DNA of 64,000 bases from assembly GCA_035645695.1 (NCBI GenBank), contig DASQMC010000048.1:1-64000 (forward strand). The letters run 5' to 3'. The DNA comes from JAIVJZ01 sp035645695 (lineage in GTDB: Bacteria; Acidobacteriota; Blastocatellia; Pyrinomonadales; Pyrinomonadaceae). The notes below the pieces were generated by a model, which worked only from the letters and a program-made list of their open reading frames with translations, was not told where the DNA came from and did no database searches. Positions 7,541-19,537 of the stretch are shown here, in pieces; positions within the stretch are counted from its first letter, which is position 1, and every line of letters begins with the position of its first letter. The position numbers were made by a program, and so were the translations under genes.

Positions 7541-9970
7541 TTACGGTTGGCCGAAACGGTTGCGGTATTCAAAGGAGTGGAGGAAGCCGTGGATCAGGGT
7601 GCGGTAGTCGCCAGACTGTACGTTCGGCGCACCGTTCGTCAACACGTTCACCCACGCGTCAAAGCCCGCCTGTTCCGGGTCGCGGCGCAGATAACCGAAG
7701 TACTGCATGGCGACGAATCCGCGGTAGAAGAAGCGTGACTGCACTTCCTGACTCTCTATGAAGGCGCGCAACGTCTGCGTCGCCGTCTTCGTGCCGTTGC
7801 TCATCTCGGCGACGAGTTGCGCGCGGTTGGCTAGCGTGACGTTCGCGGTTCTCTCCAACTTGCCGACGAACGCTTCGGCGTTGGCCGCGCTCGTCAAATT
7901 GTTGTAGAGAGCCTTGAACTCCGGCCGCGCCATGATCTCGGCGGCGAAGGCGTCCTTGCTCGCTTCCAACTCGGCCGCGGTTTGCGGCGTGCCGAGGCGG
8001 GCCATGTCGGGCATGAACTCGGCGTAGCGCGGCATCCGGCCGAGCGCGGCGTCGTAGAGGCGATAGACGTAGTAACCGCGCCCGCTGAATTCGGGCGAGC
8101 GGTAGAAGCCCGAGGAGATTTGCACGCGGTCGCAGTCGGGGTTCGTCAAACCATAGCCGTTGTTGGGGCACTTGCCGAGCACGCCGAGCCACGCGTCGAG
8201 ACCGCCCTGTTCCGGCGCGCGATTCAGGAAGTCCATGTACTGCTGGCGCACGAAGAAATTGCCGTCTTCGAGCGGGTTGGCCGCGGGGACGATTGCGCCG
8301 AACACTCCGGCCACGATGGTTGCGCCCGTCGTGTTGTTGACGACCGCGACGGTCGTGCCGTTTGCGACGACGGGGACGCTGTGGCCGTCGTTCGTGTTCA
8401 ATTCGAGTTCGCCGCGGAAGAAGGAATTGAGGACGATCTGGCCGATGCTCGTGTTGTTGACCAGCACCCTGAATGTCGTTCCGGCCGGCAGGTTAACGTC
8501 TTGAATTTCGACGTTCAGGCGGCGGCCGTCAGGGCGTCGGCGGAAATCCGCGTGACCCTGCGGCATCATGCCGCTCATGGCCGCGCCCGTGAGCGGAATG
8601 CGAACGCGCACTTCGCCGCCGGGGCCGGGCGCAGGCACAGGCGTCGGGCTTGGCGACGGGCCGGGGGTCGGGAGTGATTGCGAGAAAGACCCGGCGATGA
8701 CGGTCGTGCCCGTGCGATCCGAGATGACGATGCTCGTGCCGTTAACGACGGGCGGGGTCGTTTGGCCGTGGTCGGTTCTGAGTTCGATCTCGCCTTTGAG
8801 CGAGTCGATGACGATCTGTCCGACGCGCACGTTATCGACGAGCACGTTCAACACAGTGCCGTCAGGCAAATTCACGTTTTCAATCTTGATTCGCAGGCGA
8901 CGGCCGCCCTCGGCCTCGCGTCGAAATTCAGCCTCGCCAGTCGGCGTCGCGCCGTTCAGGCTCGCGCCCACAAGCCGGATTTCCATTCTCGCTTCCGTAC
9001 CCTGGCCGGGCGACGGGCTGGGACTAGGCGTTGCCCCTGGGCTGGGCGACGGCGTCGGCGATGCCGAAGGATTGGGCGATGGGGTCGGCGAGGCCGATGG
9101 CGAGGGGCTGGGTGAAGGTGACGGCGTAGCCGAAGGCGAAGGACTGGGTGTAGGCGAGGCCGAAGGCGAAGGGCTGGGCGTCGCAGTCGGACTCGGCGAC
9201 GGACTCGGCGATGGACTCGGCGTCGGCCCCGCGCCCGTGGCCGAACATGCAGCCGTTAGAGGCTCAACCGCGTCCTCGCCCGACTCCATCTCCATGCGCC
9301 CGCCGGACTGTATCTGCCAGCGCGAAACTTTAGTGCCGACGATGGCGTTGCCGTTGGGGAACGTGCGCGTCGCAAATTCGGGGCTTTCGCGCCCGACGAA
9401 CGGATTGCCGCTGCTGACTATAAGGACGCGCCCCAGAGAATCCACACAGTAGACGAACAACGCCCCCAGTTCATGCACGACTTCCGCCGCAGGCTGCGGC
9501 TCCATCTGAAAGATGCTGCCCTCGCTGCAATCCTTCGACTGAATCTTCATGCTCTGCCCGCCCCCCGAGCGTTGCAACACGGCCTGCTCGTTGTTCAGGT
9601 CGATGCTCAGGCCGCTCGTCAGAATCCTGCCGTGCAGCGGCTCTTTGCGCACGAAGATGACGGCCGGTTGATTGGCCGTGATGTCGCTGCGCAGCGTGTA
9701 GTTCGTCACGCGGAAGGTGTCGAGGTCAACCGTGTAGTTGACGAATTTCCCGCTTACCTGCGCTGTGGCACCCGCGCCGACAGTGATGGTGACTTTGGTC
9801 GAGCCGGAAATCACACGACCGTCCGAGAGCCGCACGCTAAACGCGCCGCTACAATCTTTACCGGCGTAGGCCGTGGAACTGTTCAGCGCAAACAGGGTGA
9901 GAAGAAGTATGACCCCCGCTGCGCCCCTCCGCAAATTAAATGGCTGCATTTTGTTTTTCAGAAAATTCAT
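7541..9970 (-). CDS. Large exported protein with Pro/Ser linker, duplicated beta domain and DUF4214 region
   Basis: 809 residues. Residues 1-36 are a signal peptide ending in TAYA. Domain order: an N-terminal beta-rich region (to about 243); a low-complexity PSPSPS/ATPSPS linker (about 244-323); two related beta domains (about 327-435 and 453-565), each with the pattern xVxLTGAxxxGxxPxGxAxFRR then VNLPxGTxxxVLVNN and IVIADRTG-like strands; and a C-terminal DUF4214 region (about 570-800) with repeated FLNRAPEQGGLDAW-like helices. DUF4214 is associated with large surface or secreted proteins. The start has a GAGAGGA site on the minus strand. A sigma54-like site lies about 120 bases upstream. 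Probably surface-exposed; role unknown. Confidence 0.8.
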   Translation of the reverse strand: MNFLKNKMQPFNLRRGAAGVILLLTLFALNSSTAYAGKDCSGAFSVRLSDGRVISGSTKVTITVGAGATAQVSGKFVNYTVDLDTFRVTNYTLRSDITANQPAVIFVRKEPLHGRILTSGLSIDLNNEQAVLQRSGGGQSMKIQSKDCSEGSIFQMEPQPAAEVVHELGALFVYCVDSLGRVLIVSSGNPFVGRESPEFATRTFPNGNAIVGTKVSRWQIQSGGRMEMESGEDAVEPLTAACSATGAGPTPSPSPSPSPSPTATPSPSPSASPTPSPSPSATPSPSPSPSPSASPTPSPNPSASPTPSPSPGATPSPSPSPGQGTEARMEIRLVGASLNGATPTGEAEFRREAEGGRRLRIKIENVNLPDGTVLNVLVDNVRVGQIVIDSLKGEIELRTDHGQTTPPVVNGTSIVISDRTGTTVIAGSFSQSLPTPGPSPSPTPVPAPGPGGEVRVRIPLTGAAMSGMMPQGHADFRRRPDGRRLNVEIQDVNLPAGTTFRVLVNNTSIGQIVLNSFFRGELELNTNDGHSVPVVANGTTVAVVNNTTGATIVAGVFGAIVPAANPLEDGNFFVRQQYMDFLNRAPEQGGLDAWLGVLGKCPNNGYGLTNPDCDRVQISSGFYRSPEFSGRGYYVYRLYDAALGRMPRYAEFMPDMARLGTPQTAAELEASKDAFAAEIMARPEFKALYNNLTSAANAEAFVGKLERTANVTLANRAQLVAEMSNGTKTATQTLRAFIESQEVQSRFFYRGFVAMQYFGYLRRDPEQAGFDAWVNVLTNGAPNVQSGDYRTLIHGFLHSFEYRNRFGQP

Positions 9971-10086
9971 CGCTATTTCCTCTCACCTGTAAATAATCGC
10001 ACCCCTGATGCGCTTGTTGATATGAACTGTGCAAGCCGGTTCTTTCGAACGAACCGCGCTCGCGGTTTACCACACGACCGGCTCTT

Positions 10087-10102
10087 TACAACACCCGTGC
10101 CA
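10087..10102 (-). promoter_or_regulatory. Sigma54-like promoter of the DUF4214 protein gene
   Basis: Minus strand TGGCACGGGTGTTGTA (10102-10087). It fits TGGCACRNNNNTTGCW except for T in place of C in the -12 GC. GG and GT are 10 bases apart. The leader to the ATG at 9970 would be about 105 bases. Confidence 0.55.
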
Positions 10103-10429
10103 GATAGCACGACTTTGAAAAACGCGATGTTTGGCGGCGAAGAAGGCGCGCAGGCGGTTTTTAAAACGGCGGGGGAAAACGCTCTCGCACTATAAAAATG
10201 ATACTTTGTTCGCACAGGGTCTCGGACAGCGCGCCTTGAGGAACTCTGAGCCGCATAAACATTGGGTTTTAGTCAAAACTGCGAACGAAGTATGCGCTGC
10301 GAAAGAGGTATACAGCGATGCGGGGTGCTATTAAGGACGTTGGCTTGTGACGAGGCATTGCCCTAAACAAGTGATAACAGGGATTGCCGAGTCGTAAATA
10401 TGCTTCTATCAAGAGTTTAAGCTGAAATC

Positions 10430-10483
10430 ACAAAAAAGCGGGCGGGATTTAGAGTTGTGAGGAATCAGAAACGGCTTTTTTGT
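10430..10483. repeat. Inverted repeat just upstream of the sigma54 promoter
   Basis: ACAAAAAAGC (10430-10439) and GCTTTTTTGT (10474-10483) are perfect inverted copies, 34 bases apart, and the second ends 7 bases before the -24 element. It could be an activator or architectural-protein site. The rest of 9971-10701 shows no gene. Confidence 0.4.
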
Positions 10484-10489
10484 CGTAGC

Positions 10490-10505
10490 TGGCACGATTG
10501 TTGCC
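10490..10505 (+). promoter_or_regulatory. Sigma54 promoter of the S8 peptidase gene
   Basis: TGGCACGATTGTTGCC: a near-perfect match to TGGCACRNNNNTTGCW, with GG (10491-10492) and GC (10503-10504) exactly 10 bases apart. The predicted start near 10516 leaves a leader of about 185 bases before the ATG at 10702. Confidence 0.75.
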
Positions 10506-10701
10506 CTGTTATAAAGTTGCGGTCAGTGCTTGAGTCGGCAGAAAAAGGGGTTAATGACGATGTTTGTGCGAAGTAGGCAGCAACGTTTCGGTGCCCGGAA
10601 CACTCAAACATTGTGCCCTCCGTTTCAATCTTTTGCCGGCTAAAGTTATCCTCTTTGGTTGTTCATCCGAAAAGAGTTTTCAGGTTACCCGTGATACAGA
10701 A

Positions 10702-12771
10702 ATGAAAAGAAGTAATCGCTCCGCTCGCAAAAGTTTCGTTGCTTTACTCGTCCTTGCGTCGCTGTGCCTCGGCAACTACGGCGGGCTAACGGCGCGCGGG
10801 CAGTTTTTGCCGGGCGGGAAGCATTCTCAGGCGACCGGAAAATCGGGAGCCGCCACGGGCAAGACCAAATCCCCGGACGCTCCCCCCGTGAAATTCAGCG
10901 CGCAACTCGACAAACTGTCGCCCGACCTTGCGCAACAACTAATCCGTTCGGTCAATCGCAAGAAGATTTTCCGCGTCATTTGCCGCTTCAACGCTCCGGC
11001 CGGGAGCGGTGTGGAGGCCGTCTACACGCGCCCGCGCGTGCGCGTCAATTATGCCTTTCAGGATTCCAGACTCGTCAGCGCGGAGATGCCCGCCGCCGAC
11101 GTGTTCGAGTTGACCAGATTCGCGGAAATTTCCTACATCTCGCCCGATAGGGAGGTGCGCACGCTCGGCCACGTCTCGGCGACCACCGGCGCAGACCTCG
11201 TGCGCGCACAGGCCACGGGCGGACTCGACGGCACAGGCATCGGCATCGCCGTGCTCGATTCGGGCATCAAGCGCAGCCACAAATCCTTCCGCGACGGGCG
11301 AAGCACCGACAGCGACGTGCGCGTCGTGGCCGAAGATGATTTCGTCAACTACGGCAACGCTTCTGACTATTACGGGCACGGCACTCACGTCGCTTCGCTC
11401 GCGGCCGGCAACGGGCGCATCGCCAGCGCCGCTTACGTCGGCATCGCGCCGAACGCGAACATCATCAACCTGCGCGTGTTGGATAACGAGGGGCGCGGCT
11501 CGGTCTCGTCCGTGTTGCGCGCGCTCGATTGGGTGATGACGAACCGCACGCTCCACAATATCCGCGTCGTCAACATGAGCCTCGGCATGCCTGCGGTCGA
11601 TTCATACCGCAACGATCCGGTGTGTCTCGCGGTGCGGCGTCTGGTCGATGCCGGGATCGTCGTCGTCGCGGCGGCGGGCAACAACGGCAAATCCGACGAC
11701 GGGCAAAAAGTTTACGGGCAGATTCATTCGCCCGGCATAGAGCCTTCGGCGATCACCGTCGGCGCAACGAACACGTTCGGCTCGAACGAGCGCGGCGACG
11801 ACGTTGTAGCGACTTACAGTTCTCGCGGCCCGACGCGCGGCAGTTACGTCGATGCGTCGAACGTCCGCCATTTCGACAACCTGCTTAAACCCGAACTCGT
11901 CGCACCGGGCAACAAGTTGATCGCGGCGCAGTCCGAGGGTGAATGTCCCGTGAGTCAGGACGACTGCGGCGCGAAGAATTACCTTCTCTCGCGGAATCCG
12001 CAGATGGAGGCCGGTGTCAGCACGGACGACAGCCGCGCCATGATGTTCATGAGCGGCACTTCGATGGCCGCCCCACAGGTGGCGGGCGCGGCCGCGCTGT
12101 TGCTGCAAGTCAACCCGCGTCTCACGCCGAACATGATCAAAACGATCTTGATGTACACGGCGCAGCCCCTGAGCGGCTTCAACATGTTCGAGCAGGGCGC
12201 GGGGCAACTCAACATCGAAGGCGCGGTCAGGCTCGCTAAAGCCGTCCGCACGGATTTCAGGAGCGGCATGCCCCTCGGCACGCCTCTTCTGAGCGGCGCC
12301 ACTCCGTCGCCGCGGACGACCATCGCGGGGCACACTTTCAACTGGGCGCAGGGCATCGTCCTGAATCATACCTTCGCCACCGGAACCCAGCTCATCACCG
12401 GCTATCAACGCATTTACGACCTCGGCGTGATCATCAGCGACGGTGTAATCATCAGCGACGGCGTGATCATCAGCGACAGCTTGCGGCGAAATCCGGCCTT
12501 TCTCAGCGACGGCGTGATCATCAGCGACACGATTTATACGAGCGACGGCGGGGCGTTAAGCAGTGGTCTGCCTTATGTCGGCGTCGGCGTGATTATCAGC
12601 GACGGCGTGATCATCAGCGACGGCCTGGTGCGCGACGACGGCGTGATCATCAGCGACGGCGTGATCATCAGCGACGCTATTTTGAAAGCTCTGCGAACGA
12701 TGGCTGGGGGCGATAACACGAGTTATGCGCCAGTGGTGGTTGACACCGGGTCGGATCATCGCGGTTATTGA
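10702..12771 (+). CDS. Exported S8 (subtilisin-like) serine peptidase with GVIISD repeat tail
   Basis: 689 residues from the ATG at 10702, chosen because it opens with a good signal peptide (MKRSNRSARKSF then a hydrophobic core); an in-frame extension to 10564 would bury that signal. A propeptide-like inhibitor region (about 65-150) precedes the catalytic domain. Triad: D186 in VLDSGI, H226 in YGHGTH, S454 in SGTSMAAP; AAGNNG carries the oxyanion Asn. After the fold (about 565) comes a tail with eight copies of GVIISD (residues about 575-659) plus spacer words such as FLSD and RDDG. The role of the tail is unknown; it could be a cell-surface or self-association segment. Promoter is probably sigma54-dependent. 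Confidence 0.92.
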   Translation: MKRSNRSARKSFVALLVLASLCLGNYGGLTARGQFLPGGKHSQATGKSGAATGKTKSPDAPPVKFSAQLDKLSPDLAQQLIRSVNRKKIFRVICRFNAPAGSGVEAVYTRPRVRVNYAFQDSRLVSAEMPAADVFELTRFAEISYISPDREVRTLGHVSATTGADLVRAQATGGLDGTGIGIAVLDSGIKRSHKSFRDGRSTDSDVRVVAEDDFVNYGNASDYYGHGTHVASLAAGNGRIASAAYVGIAPNANIINLRVLDNEGRGSVSSVLRALDWVMTNRTLHNIRVVNMSLGMPAVDSYRNDPVCLAVRRLVDAGIVVVAAAGNNGKSDDGQKVYGQIHSPGIEPSAITVGATNTFGSNERGDDVVATYSSRGPTRGSYVDASNVRHFDNLLKPELVAPGNKLIAAQSEGECPVSQDDCGAKNYLLSRNPQMEAGVSTDDSRAMMFMSGTSMAAPQVAGAAALLLQVNPRLTPNMIKTILMYTAQPLSGFNMFEQGAGQLNIEGAVRLAKAVRTDFRSGMPLGTPLLSGATPSPRTTIAGHTFNWAQGIVLNHTFATGTQLITGYQRIYDLGVIISDGVIISDGVIISDSLRRNPAFLSDGVIISDTIYTSDGGALSSGLPYVGVGVIISDGVIISDGLVRDDGVIISDGVIISDAILKALRTMAGGDNTSYAPVVVDTGSDHRGY
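12424..12678 (+). repeat. In-frame 18-bp repeats encoding GVIISD
   Basis: Eight copies of an 18-base unit GGCGTGATCATCAGCGAC (small third-position changes), grouped 3+1+2+2 and separated by unrelated coding stretches. The reading frame is kept throughout. Confidence 0.9.
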
Positions 12772-12838
12772 TGCCGAACGTCCGCTCCGCGCGGGAGCGA
12801 CCGACACTTCAAAACTCTCTCTCGAATACATCAACGCT

Positions 12839-13747
12839 ATGACGCGATTGCCTAATCCTGCCCTGTCGCCGTCTCGCGGTCGCGCGAGCGAGCCGACATT
12901 CGACCGCCTGCCGACGATACAACTACTCGTTCCCGGCCAGGAGTATGAAGCACTCGGCTTTCTCGCCGCACACCCGGTTCACAATGTCATCCTGAGCAGT
13001 TTTATCAGCGACAACGGGTTCGAGAGCAGCCTGAATCGAGGGGATTTTTATGCGTGCCGCGACCGTTCGGGCGCGCTGAGCGGCGTCGCCCTGATCGGGC
13101 ATCACATCATCTTCGCAGGTCAATGCGCCGAGGCCATCGGGGCGTTTGCGCGGCAGGCGCGCGCGCGCGGCGAGTCGCACGTGATCGTGGGCGAGCGCCG
13201 CGCCGTCAGGCAGTTCTGGTCGAGTTATGCTTTGGCGGGCGAGTCTCCGTCGCTGGTGCAGCGAGAACTGCTGCTTGAGCAAAAATGGCCTGTCGCTGTG
13301 CGCGAACCGGTGGCGGGTTTGCGGCTCGCGACGCTGGCGGACTTACCGCATGTCGCCGCCGTTCACGCGCAGTTGGCGTTCGCGGAGAGCCGGGTCAACC
13401 CGCTTGAGACGGACGGGGCGGGCTTTCTCGCGCGGCTCGCGCGACGCACGGAGCAGGGGCGCGTCTGGGTGTGGATCGAGGACGGCCGCCTGATTTTTAA
13501 GACCGACATTATCTCCGACACGCCCGATGTGATTTATCTCGAAGGCATCTACGTGAACCCGGCGGAGCGCGGCAGGGGGTACGGCCTGCGCTGTCTTTCC
13601 CAACTCAGCCGCGAGTTGTTGCGGCGCGCAAAGTCGCTGTGTTTGCTCGTCAACGAACAGAACGAAGAAGCACAATCTTTCTACCGCCGCGCGGGTTACA
13701 AACTCCATAGCCACTTTGAAACCATCTACCTTTCGCCTCAAGTGTGA
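12839..13747 (+). CDS. GNAT acetyltransferase of the DUF4081-GNAT type
   Basis: 302 residues from the ATG at 12839; an upstream in-frame start would overlap the subtilase gene and reads as non-conserved sequence. The N-terminal half resembles the DUF4081 domain that precedes GNAT in a set of actinobacterial and acidobacterial proteins; the C-terminal half is a complete GNAT domain with the acetyl-CoA loop NPAERGRGYGLRCLSQL (near residues 238-254) and motif B EEAQSFYRRAGYK. Likely cytoplasmic acetyl transfer to an unknown acceptor. It follows the subtilase by 67 bases on the same strand, but no functional link is evident. Confidence 0.8.
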   Translation: MTRLPNPALSPSRGRASEPTFDRLPTIQLLVPGQEYEALGFLAAHPVHNVILSSFISDNGFESSLNRGDFYACRDRSGALSGVALIGHHIIFAGQCAEAIGAFARQARARGESHVIVGERRAVRQFWSSYALAGESPSLVQRELLLEQKWPVAVREPVAGLRLATLADLPHVAAVHAQLAFAESRVNPLETDGAGFLARLARRTEQGRVWVWIEDGRLIFKTDIISDTPDVIYLEGIYVNPAERGRGYGLRCLSQLSRELLRRAKSLCLLVNEQNEEAQSFYRRAGYKLHSHFETIYLSPQV

Positions 13748-13968
13748 GACGTGCGCCGCTCGCGCCCGCCCGCCGAAACCATCATTTGTGATTTAACATC
13801 CGAGCAACTATATTCATCTCAAACGAGACGGTCGGCTCGTCGTCGGACTTCTATCGTACTTCTTGTAGAGTGGGCGTAGTTCGTCGTTGACTGCCGTAAC
13901 TATTCATTGCCGGATATTGCACGAGTTCCTCGCCAAACCGTGAACATCCCATTGGAGGCCGCCGGAAA

Positions 13969-17028
<3,060 letters not shown>

Positions 17029-17172
17029 GTCTAAAATCTTCCGCCCTGTACGTCGCTGAAACACTGACCCGCCGCGCGCTTTGTAATAGAACTACAGGCT
17101 TCCGGCTCGAACAGCGTCCCGGTCTGTCCATCTCAGAGGCCACCGCAGACGTTTTGCTCGAACGGACAAAGC

Positions 17173-17313
17173 GTAGGGGAAAGGGGTAAGGGAAAAAGGG
17201 TAAGGGAAAAAGGGAAGACCGGAAACACTCACGTCCTCAGTCTTCCCCCTTCACCTTTCCCCTTCACCTTTCCCCCTTACCCTTTTCCCTTTCCCCCTTA
17301 CCCTTTCCCCTAT
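17173..17313. repeat. Low-complexity inverted repeat (GGGTAAGGGAAAAA words)
   Basis: Left arm 17173-17219 is built of GGGTAAGGGAAAAA words (14-base period); the right arm 17239-17313 holds the complementary CCCTTACCCTTTTC words with extra copies. The right arm runs into the stop codon of the exonuclease gene (17310-17312). One of the word-built spacers described in the findings. Confidence 0.8.
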
Positions 17314-17861
17314 CGTGTGTTCTCCGCCAGCATGTTGCAGAACAGCGCGCCCTGTTCGATGGCGTCTTCGAGGGCTTTGTGCGTGTGCGGAAGGTCGTCG
17401 AACCAGTGTCTGGGCATGTTTGATTTGACCGTGTGGCGAAACTCTTTTTTTAGCATCGCCATCGCGTAGGATTTGATGTCGAGACCGATGAAAGAGAAGG
17501 GACTCTCGCCCGCGAACTTGTGCAGATACCATTGCACGAACATGTAATCGAAGACGACCGGATAGGCGACGAAGACGGGGCGGCCGGGCAAAGCCTTGAG
17601 CCACGCGACGTAGTTTTTCATGGCATCGGCGGGCGACTGTAAATCTTCACGGCACGCCGCCCATGCCTCCGGTTGCGTCTTCCACCACTCCATCGTCTCC
17701 GGGTAGCCGCCCGCGCCGGGCAGCGTTTCGAGGTTGGCCGTGAACGTGCCGACGAGCGTCTTGTCGGCGAGGTAGGCGGCGGAGCCGAAACTGAGCATGG
17801 AATGAGGGCCGGGGATCGGCCCGTCGGTCTCCACGTCGGTGCTCACGTAAATTTCCTTCAT
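17310..17861 (-). CDS. DEDDh-type 3'-5' exonuclease
   Basis: 183 residues, a single RNase H-like exonuclease domain. Acidic residues and histidine of the DEDDh set are visible: D9 and E11 in STDVETDG, D105 in VVFDYMF, H161 and D166 in HKALED. The size and the DVETDGP opening resemble the small exoribonuclease group that includes Rv2179c rather than the DnaQ proofreading subunit. Likely trims RNA (or single-stranded DNA) from the 3' end in the cytoplasm. It follows the ATP-grasp gene on the minus strand, with a 37-bp perfect palindrome in between; the ATG at 17859-17861 is preceded by few purines (no strong ribosome site). Confidence 0.8.
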   Translation of the reverse strand: MKEIYVSTDVETDGPIPGPHSMLSFGSAAYLADKTLVGTFTANLETLPGAGGYPETMEWWKTQPEAWAACREDLQSPADAMKNYVAWLKALPGRPVFVAYPVVFDYMFVQWYLHKFAGESPFSFIGLDIKSYAMAMLKKEFRHTVKSNMPRHWFDDLPHTHKALEDAIEQGALFCNMLAENTR

Positions 17862-17882
17862 GTTCTGTTAGCCTCAAGAAGT

Positions 17883-17963
17883 AACGATGAAGTATGAACG
17901 ATGAACGATGAACTGAAAGCAACTGTCTTTCAGTTCATCGTTCATCGTTCATACTTCATCGTT
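17883..17963. repeat. 37-bp perfect heptamer palindrome
   Basis: Arms 17883-17919 and 17927-17963 are identical in reverse complement over all 37 bases, with a 7-base loop. Each arm is made of CGATGAA/GTATGAA/CGATGAA/CGATGAA 7-base words. It lies between the ATP-grasp gene and the exonuclease start. No U tract suited to termination follows on the minus strand, apart from the arm itself. Confidence 0.95.
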
Positions 17964-17977
17964 TTACTGACGTTTGG

Positions 17978-19225
17978 TTAAACTTCGGGCGTCGGCTTCT
18001 TCGTGCGCGGCGCGGCGGATTTCGCCGCGCCCTTACGCGGCGCGGCGATCTTGGGCGACTTTGTAGAAGCCGCGCGCGAAGTTTTGGCGGGCGCGTCGGC
18101 GGACGCACCCGTGTCGCCCGACGTGCCGAGGATTCCGGAGACGGCGTTGGCCGCGCCCTCTACGAGATCGGTGACGCCCGCCGCGATGTCGGCCGCTATC
18201 TCGCGTCCCGATTCGGGGATGAGCGCCGAGACGGACTGCTGCGCGGTATCGGCGACCGCCGCCAGCCCTTGCGCCGCCGCCGCGATGGGGCGCGGGTCAA
18301 GCATCGCATCCCAACGATAACGGACTTCGGTCTGCGGCGCGGCGAGGCGTTTGAAGACGAGTTCCACGACGTTGTCCGTCACCCAGTTGTGATAAAACTC
18401 GCCGACCGAGGCGAGTTCGGCGTCGGGCGCGGGGTTCATGAAATCAATCGCGTAGGGGATGCCGTCCTTGATGGCGAACTCGACCGTGTTGATGTCGTAG
18501 CCGAGCGCGCGGCAGAGTGTGCGCACGTCGTTCGTGATGCGTTCGGCGAGTTCGGGCGAGAGGTAATTCGGGTCTTGAATGTACTGCTCGCCGGATAGGT
18601 AAGGCTTGCGCGGGTCGTAGGGCATGATCATCACTTCTTCCTGTCCGATGCAGTAGCAGCGCACGAACTGGTCGAAGGAGATGAACTCTTGCAGCGTCAT
18701 GCAGAGCGTGCCGGTCGTGTCGTAAACCTGCCAGAGTTCCTCAATCGTGTTGACGCGCGAGACGTTTTTCCAGCCGCCGCCGTCAAAAGGCTTGATGATG
18801 GCGGGCATGCCGACGTAGTCCACGATGCCTTGCCAGTCGAGCGGAAATTCGAGGTTGCGCAGGGATTCGCTCGTGATGCCTTCGATGTAGTCTTTCTGCG
18901 GCAGCAGCGCGGTCTTCGGAATGGCGACGCCGAGTTTGATCGCCAGCGAATAATTGAAAAATTTATCGTCCGCCGACCACCAGAAGGGATTGTTGATGAC
19001 CTGCGTACCTTCGAGCGCGCAGCGTTTGAGGAACGCACGATAGAAGGGAACTTCGTGCGAGATGCGGTCGATGATGATGTCGTAGCGGAGTCTCTCGTCG
19101 AGGCGGACGCCGCCGACCTCTACGTACTCGGCGACGACTTCGCCCCCGCCGCGCTCGTTAATCCGGTCAATCAATGCCTGCGGAAAAGTTTTCTCGCGGC
19201 CGACTAAAATACCGACAGTCTTCAC
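17978..19225 (-). CDS. ATP-grasp family protein with Ala/Lys-rich tail
   Basis: 415 residues. The first 330 form an ATP-grasp ligase-like fold: K145 in AIIKPFDGGGWKNV for ATP binding, E249 in NTVEF and D261/N264 in IDFMNPAPD for metal. This family makes carboxyl-amine or carboxyl-thiol bonds through an acyl phosphate; the substrate is not predictable. Residues about 330-415 are a disordered tail rich in Ala, Lys, Thr and Pro, unusual for the family and possibly a nucleic-acid or protein contact. The gene is upstream of the exonuclease on the minus strand and diverges from the exported-protein gene at 19538. Confidence 0.8.
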   Translation of the reverse strand: MKTVGILVGREKTFPQALIDRINERGGGEVVAEYVEVGGVRLDERLRYDIIIDRISHEVPFYRAFLKRCALEGTQVINNPFWWSADDKFFNYSLAIKLGVAIPKTALLPQKDYIEGITSESLRNLEFPLDWQGIVDYVGMPAIIKPFDGGGWKNVSRVNTIEELWQVYDTTGTLCMTLQEFISFDQFVRCYCIGQEEVMIMPYDPRKPYLSGEQYIQDPNYLSPELAERITNDVRTLCRALGYDINTVEFAIKDGIPYAIDFMNPAPDAELASVGEFYHNWVTDNVVELVFKRLAAPQTEVRYRWDAMLDPRPIAAAAQGLAAVADTAQQSVSALIPESGREIAADIAAGVTDLVEGAANAVSGILGTSGDTGASADAPAKTSRAASTKSPKIAAPRKGAAKSAAPRTKKPTPEV

Positions 19226-19423
19226 TTTTTTAATATCCTTTCAAAAAATCCGGGCTGACGGGCGACGGGCAAAAAAGTGTCCTGAACATCGCATTACCTG
19301 TCGCCAATCGAGCGTTTATGAAAACCGTGCACTCTACATGTCCCGTCGCCGTGTTGTCAATGAGTGGCGGCGGGCATCCGCCGGGCATGTTTCCCGCATC
19401 AATATGTGTGTTTGTCGCGCGAG

Positions 19424-19439
19424 TGGCACGTTGGACGCC
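19424..19439 (+). promoter_or_regulatory. Weak sigma54-like site
   Basis: TGGCACGTTGGACGCC: the -24 half is perfect and GG and GC are 10 bases apart (19425-19426, 19437-19438), but the -12 half is ACGCC rather than TTGCW. It lies about 100 bases before the exported-protein gene. The remaining spacer 19226-19537 shows no gene. Confidence 0.35.
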
Positions 19440-19537
19440 GTACGGTCGGCGGCTTCTATGTTACAATTCGCGGCTTGAATTTCCCGGTCTTCACTTCCGA
19501 AGGTTTTTAGCCAAAAGTTTTTAAGGAGATGTTACAG

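Noticed and set aside
8568..9452. Long plus-strand frame over the DUF4214 gene
   Set aside because: It runs antisense through the Pro/Ser linker and reads as Gly/Leu/Asp low complexity; the minus-strand frame has a signal peptide, domains and a ribosome site.
12424..12678. CRISPR or tandem DNA repeat outside coding sequence
   Set aside because: The 18-base units are in frame within the S8 peptidase gene and encode GVIISD, so they are protein repeats.
19318..19524. Small frame before the exported protein
   Set aside because: No ribosome site, low coding character; it overlaps promoter-like sequence.
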